8,781 bases of DNA, taken from positions 1 to 8,781 of the forward strand of contig CAIZMD010000378.1 of assembly GCA_903933995.1 (NCBI GenBank), read 5' to 3'. Under the pieces are notes generated by a model. That model saw only the letters and a list, made by a program, of their open reading frames with translations, ran no database searches and was not told where the DNA came from. The position numbers and the translations under genes were made by a program. Source of the DNA: an uncultured Bacteroidota bacterium. Lineage in GTDB: Bacteria > Bacteroidota > Bacteroidia > Chitinophagales > Chitinophagaceae. Positions 6,507-8,781 of the stretch are shown here, piece after piece. The stretch's first letter is position 1, and each line of letters opens with the position of its first letter.

Positions 6507-8781
6507 TTACCTTATCAACACAAATGTGCCCTTTCTAATATGTTGTCGGCCAGACTTGTCTCTGCCCTCTACCACAAACACATACGTGGCCATGGATTGT
6601 TGTATGCCATTGAGTTTGCCGTTCCAGCCCTTGCCGTCTTCTCTGGTCTCAAAAATCATTTGACCATAGCGGTTATAGACCCTAAAATAAACCAGGTCTA
6701 TGCCCGCACAGATAGGACGGATAATGTCATTCCTACCATCGCCATCCGGCGTAAAACCTGTGGGTACATAGATTTCAGGGCAGCTCAATTCTCCAATATT
6801 GATGCTTGTTTCTGCGTAGCATCCGCGGTCCATTCCTGATAAACTATACAGGCCCGGTTTGTTAATCCATTGGCTAAAACCCTTTTTGCCATTGTTCCAG
6901 GTATAAGTTACCGTGGGGCTGTTGACGGAGTTTTGCAATAAAATACTGTCTCCACTGCAGAGCAATTTGTCTCCCTGTATAGACAGTACTGGTTTGTCTA
7001 CTACGGTTACTTGTACAGAATCTCTAATAACACAATTACCATTTTTGAGCTCTAGCCAATAGTTGCCCGTTTCAGTAACGCTAATAGCAGAACTGGTAGC
7101 CCCTGTGCTCCACAAATAACTAAAGCCATCTGGATTAATATTGGATTGCAAAGTCAGGGGTCTGTTGCGGCAAAAACCCATGTCATTGCCAATGCTCAAA
7201 GGCAGGGAATTAACCACGCAGACTTTTAAAAATGTGGTGTCTGTTGCGCCATTACCCAACAAGCAATTACCCGATGAACCGGAATAATAAGAGATCATCT
7301 GTACTTGATGGCAACCCGTGTCTTTAAAGGTTTTGTTAACCACATTGCCACTGTCTATACTGCCATCATCAAAATGCCAAAAGACTTTGGAAAATACCGT
7401 ATCCTGTCTTACTGCTTCAAAGTTCACCGCCTGCATAGGACAGAATAAAAACTCCTTTTGCAGGTTGCTGGAATTGCCGTTTACACTGGCGTATTGGTTG
7501 GATTTATTCAAAAGGCTGCCTGCGGAGTAGCCGTAGGAAGTGCCTGATGTTTTGTCACTCAATCCAGTAACATCAGCAGTGAATCCGTTATTATTTTTAA
7601 GGGTATGTGCTCCGGAAAATATTTCTACTTGCGCATAAGCGTATTCAGGGTTACTTGGAAAAATTTTAAACTTATCACCTATATTTTGCCCATCCATGAA
7701 TGTAAGATCCTTGTCTTTTGTTCTAATATGTATTTGAACAAACTGCTTACTAACAATTGGCGCTGTAAATTCTGTGATAATAGTGGAGGATTGGATTGCT
7801 TGTTCTAATGGGGTTTCCAGAATCAAGAATTCTCCATTATATTTTTGAGATGTCTGGGTTGTCCTACAAAGGCTTAAACCCATATATGCCGTAATAACCG
7901 GTTTGTTTGTTTTTATATAACTGGGTTCACTAAAATAGCCTTCATAGTACCCTCCCGAATTCAGTACAGCCAATAAAACCCCATTTATATACACCTTTGT
8001 ATTGTTCTGTGTAGCCAATATTTTTAGGTATTCTTTTTCAACCAATGGAGAACATGTTACCAGAAAATTTGTACCCAATGTATTTAGAGGGGCACTCTGC
8101 TCAAAAAGTGGATATTGGGATATGTAGTTATTACAAGCACTTGGAACACCAGTTTGTCTTGCACCAGAATAAACAATTAGTTTCTTACAGTTTTTAGCAT
8201 GAATCATTGATCCTGTCAGGTCCAAGTCCCTATCACCCTGATACAAATAGGTTTCTCCTTTATTTAGTGTAATTGTAAAAGTTGCCGCAAGCGTACCAAG
8301 TTTCGATTGCTGAGAAGGTGTTATATCCACTTCTGTACTATCTTCCACACCAAGAAGCATAAATTGGCTAAAAGACCTGCCAACATTCAATCCACCATAA
8401 GCGTAAGTATTAACCATGTAATCACTTCCAAGGCTTTGGATAGGAATCGCATTTGCAAATTCAACTACTTTCCCTGTACCTGAAAAAATAAAAACTTGAA
8501 TGCTGTCTGATGACTGAATAAAAGCACCTTTTTGTTCTATTATTTCATAGTTGTCTACATAAAAAACTTGAGCAGAAAGCTCTAGAATTGTTTGTTGACC
8601 AGGAGTGACTGTAAATTTTTGACTATATGTTCCTGATTTATCCTGGACAGTACCAGTACAATTTTTTGACCCTGTTATATAAATAATTGGCGTTGCAACA
8701 AAACCGAATGCATTAGATCCTTGTGGAAAGGAAACCCAAAACTCTTTTCCTAAAGTAGAAAATAATTGAGCGCTCGAAATA
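6507..8781 (-). CDS. T9SS-exported surface protein with IgGFc-binding-like and PKD domains (5' end missing)
   Basis: The frame is open from the stop at 6507-6509 to the right edge, giving at least 757 residues. The in-frame ATG at 8415-8417 is internal: family-like sequence continues before it, including GKEFWVSFPQ (residues 11-20 of the visible part) and IPIQSLGSDYMV (112-123). Residues about 11-310 resemble IgGFc-binding N-terminal domains (the Pfam IgGFc_binding type). Signs of this are LDLTGSMIHAKNCKKLIVYS, LFEQSAPLNTLGTNFLV (225-241) and the LATQNNTKVYING strand. A PKD domain (about 445-521) contains VFWHFDDGS. Two Ig-like segments follow (about 528-592, with YLWSTGATSSAISV, and 600-663). 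The last 90 residues are a T9SS type B (CHU_C/gliding-associated) sorting domain, with VPTGFTPDGDGRNDII, FRVYNRYGQMIFE and a basic end RKGTFVLIR. The protein is therefore probably exported across the outer membrane and kept at the surface or released. Adhesion is a reasonable guess; actual IgG binding should not be assumed. Confidence 0.88.
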   Translation of the reverse strand, partial: ISSAQLFSTLGKEFWVSFPQGSNAFGFVATPIIYITGSKNCTGTVQDKSGTYSQKFTVTPGQQTILELSAQVFYVDNYEIIEQKGAFIQSSDSIQVFIFSGTGKVVEFANAIPIQSLGSDYMVNTYAYGGLNVGRSFSQFMLLGVEDSTEVDITPSQQSKLGTLAATFTITLNKGETYLYQGDRDLDLTGSMIHAKNCKKLIVYSGARQTGVPSACNNYISQYPLFEQSAPLNTLGTNFLVTCSPLVEKEYLKILATQNNTKVYINGVLLAVLNSGGYYEGYFSEPSYIKTNKPVITAYMGLSLCRTTQTSQKYNGEFLILETPLEQAIQSSTIITEFTAPIVSKQFVQIHIRTKDKDLTFMDGQNIGDKFKIFPSNPEYAYAQVEIFSGAHTLKNNNGFTADVTGLSDKTSGTSYGYSAGSLLNKSNQYASVNGNSSNLQKEFLFCPMQAVNFEAVRQDTVFSKVFWHFDDGSIDSGNVVNKTFKDTGCHQVQMISYYSGSSGNCLLGNGATDTTFLKVCVVNSLPLSIGNDMGFCRNRPLTLQSNINPDGFSYLWSTGATSSAISVTETGNYWLELKNGNCVIRDSVQVTVVDKPVLSIQGDKLLCSGDSILLQNSVNSPTVTYTWNNGKKGFSQWINKPGLYSLSGMDRGCYAETSINIGELSCPEIYVPTGFTPDGDGRNDIIRPICAGIDLVYFRVYNRYGQMIFETREDGKGWNGKLNGIQQSMATYVFVVEGRDKSGRQHIRKGTFVLIR

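Noticed and set aside
6540..6839. A 99-codon + strand frame just after alaS
   Set aside because: It is antisense to the T9SS sorting domain, which is clearly coding on the other strand.
6507..8417. Taking the ATG at 8415-8417 as the start of the surface-protein gene
   Set aside because: The frame has no stop from there to the right edge, and the extra 121 residues contain domain-like sequence such as GKEFWVSFPQ, so the gene is partial and starts outside the window.
1..8781. Defence system, CRISPR array, prophage or insertion sequence
   Set aside because: No repeat-spacer pattern, transposase, integrase, terminal inverted repeats, toxin-antitoxin pair or nuclease cluster was found on either strand.

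Overview
The window reads as chromosomal DNA from a member of the Bacteroidota, most likely a Chitinophagaceae-like bacterium. Three things point there: a surface protein ending in a type IX secretion (T9SS) type B sorting domain, promoter-like motifs of the Bacteroidota form TAnnTTTG, and A-rich translation starts without Shine-Dalgarno sequences. The family-level placement is inference. No tRNA, rRNA, CRISPR array, insertion sequence, integrase or phage gene was seen. Most of the window is ordinary housekeeping sequence. I did not find a convincing new multi-gene system, and I score the findings accordingly.

Layout. Bases 1-186 (+) are the last 61 codons of a protein I read as phosphoenolpyruvate carboxylase. 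It converges on a compact AlkA-like DNA glycosylase (238-834, -). A short divergent spacer follows, then a rightward pair: a secreted NTF2/DUF4440-like protein (965-1411) and an SPFH/prohibitin-like membrane protein (1463-2377). The pair ends at a clear hairpin terminator (2399-2424). That terminator also contains the stop codon of the converging leftward unit, which holds an M23 (LytM-type) peptidase with a membrane anchor (2733-3704, -) followed by a small two-helix membrane protein (about 2423-2683, -). The peptidase is divergent from alaS (3861-6506, +), a full-length alanyl-tRNA synthetase. The spacer between them (3705-3860) holds two -7-like motifs that point at each other. alaS meets the last gene tail to tail with no spacer. 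That gene (6507-8781, -) encodes a large surface protein with an IgGFc-binding-like region, a PKD domain, Ig-like segments and a T9SS C-terminal domain. Its start lies beyond the right edge.

How the genes relate. Carboxylase, glycosylase and alaS are independent core functions: anaplerosis, base-excision repair and translation. The M23 peptidase, the small membrane protein, the SPFH protein and the secreted DUF4440-like protein all act at or beyond the inner membrane, but nothing in the sequence ties them into one pathway. The T9SS protein is the accessory gene here. Its N-terminal half looks more AT-rich than its C-terminal half, which fits modular surface-protein evolution.
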